In this document: in pieces, positions 5,892-6,268 of the stretch
Layout of the letters: each line of letters starts with the position of its first letter
Position numbering within the stretch: the stretch's first letter is position 1
Made by a program: the position numbers and the translations under genes
The notes under the pieces: model-generated
Told to the model about the DNA's origin: nothing
What the model saw: the letters and a program-made list of their open reading frames with translations, nothing else
The model's database searches: none
DNA from: an uncultured beta proteobacterium
GTDB lineage: Bacteria > Pseudomonadota > Gammaproteobacteria > Burkholderiales > Burkholderiaceae_C
Direction of reading: 5' to 3'
Assembly (NCBI GenBank): GCA_903834645.1
Contig: CAILKA010000534.1
Span: 1 to 6,268, forward strand
Length of the DNA: 6,268 nt

Positions 5892-6268
5892 GCCCCGCAA
5901 ACCGCCTCCTGGCTCTGCCACTGGACGCACGGCCCGCTGTGCGCGAGCAGGTGGTGCATCTGATGGCTGCAGGCGGCTGGGAACTGGTGGTGCCGCCCGT
6001 CGACCGGCTCGGCCATCTGCGCCAGCCCGCCGACCGTGACGCGCTCGTGGCCTGGATCGCACGCGAGGCCGGCGCGGTGGCGGGCTTCGTGCTTTCGCTG
6101 GACATGCTCGTCTACGGCGGCCTCGTGCCCTCGCGCTTCGTCGACGACGAGGAAGGGGCCCTGGCCTCGCGGCTGCTGTGGCTGCGCGAGCTGCGCGCCG
6201 CGCACCCCGGCAAGCCGCTCTACGCCTTCGCCTCGACGATGCGCATCAGCCGCAGCCTCGACGCCGAG
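5888..6268 (+). CDS. DUF4127-family protein, N-terminal part (3' truncated by window)
   Basis: The frame is open from ATG 5888 to the right edge, 127 residues. The N terminus RLLALPLDARP (residues 6-16) matches the 'lPLDeRP' opening of DUF4127 proteins. It is followed by a predicted strand and VVPPVDRLGHLRQPAD (34-49), SLDMLVYGGLVPSR (70-83) and YAFASTMRIS (112-121), all blocks I associate with this family, whose full members are around 500 residues. No signal peptide is seen, so it is probably cytoplasmic. The function of the family is not established. The conserved Asp/Arg-rich motifs look like active-site residues, but that is inference. ATG 5888 is chosen because no ATG or GTG occurs upstream in frame within the gap after the mannosidase stop, and it places the family's first motif right after the start. 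Its start overlaps the stop of the mini-ORF. Position behind a mannosidase suggests a role in the same glycoside pathway. Confidence 0.83.
   Translation, partial: MSPANRLLALPLDARPAVREQVVHLMAAGGWELVVPPVDRLGHLRQPADRDALVAWIAREAGAVAGFVLSLDMLVYGGLVPSRFVDDEEGALASRLLWLRELRAAHPGKPLYAFASTMRISRSLDAE

Noticed and set aside
1..6268. tRNA, rRNA, CRISPR array, insertion sequence or phage genes
   Set aside because: No spaced direct repeats, transposase motifs, terminal inverted repeats or RNA-gene signatures were seen. Essentially the whole window is accounted for by the operon.

Overview
The window is very GC-rich (roughly 70% or more by eye) and densely coded on the + strand. Third codon positions are strongly G/C-biased and proteins use arginine almost to the exclusion of lysine. 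This fits a high-GC bacterium. A Burkholderiales-type betaproteobacterium is my best guess, but no marker gene fixes the taxonomy.

Layout, all on +: (1) 1-525, the C-terminal part of an ABC sugar-transporter solute-binding protein whose start lies outside the window; (2) 545-1510, a ROK-family sugar kinase-like protein; (3) 1521-2408, a MalF/UgpA-type permease; (4) 2405-3241, a MalG/UgpE-type permease; (5) 3238-5817, a GH38 alpha-mannosidase without a signal peptide; (6) 5814-5891, a possible 25-codon arginine-rich mini-ORF; (7) 5888-6268, the N-terminal 127 codons of a DUF4127-family protein that runs off the right edge. Gaps are 19 nt or less, or genes overlap by ATGA, except for about 70 nt before the last gene. 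That stretch is itself spanned by the mini-ORF. I see no internal promoter or terminator, so this looks like the middle of a single operon.

Working model (inference): a binding protein captures an alpha-mannoside or manno-oligosaccharide, and the two permeases import it unphosphorylated. The ATPase is not in the window. The cytoplasmic GH38 enzyme releases mannose, which the ROK protein may phosphorylate. The DUF4127 protein has no known function, and its place in this operon suggests a role in handling the same glycoside.

Most of the window is a recognisable carbohydrate-uptake operon. The points worth a second look are the DUF4127 gene, the double ATGA relay through a mini-ORF, the ROK protein lacking its usual zinc motif and part of its sugar-contact motif, and a perfect 22-bp palindrome inside the mannosidase gene.
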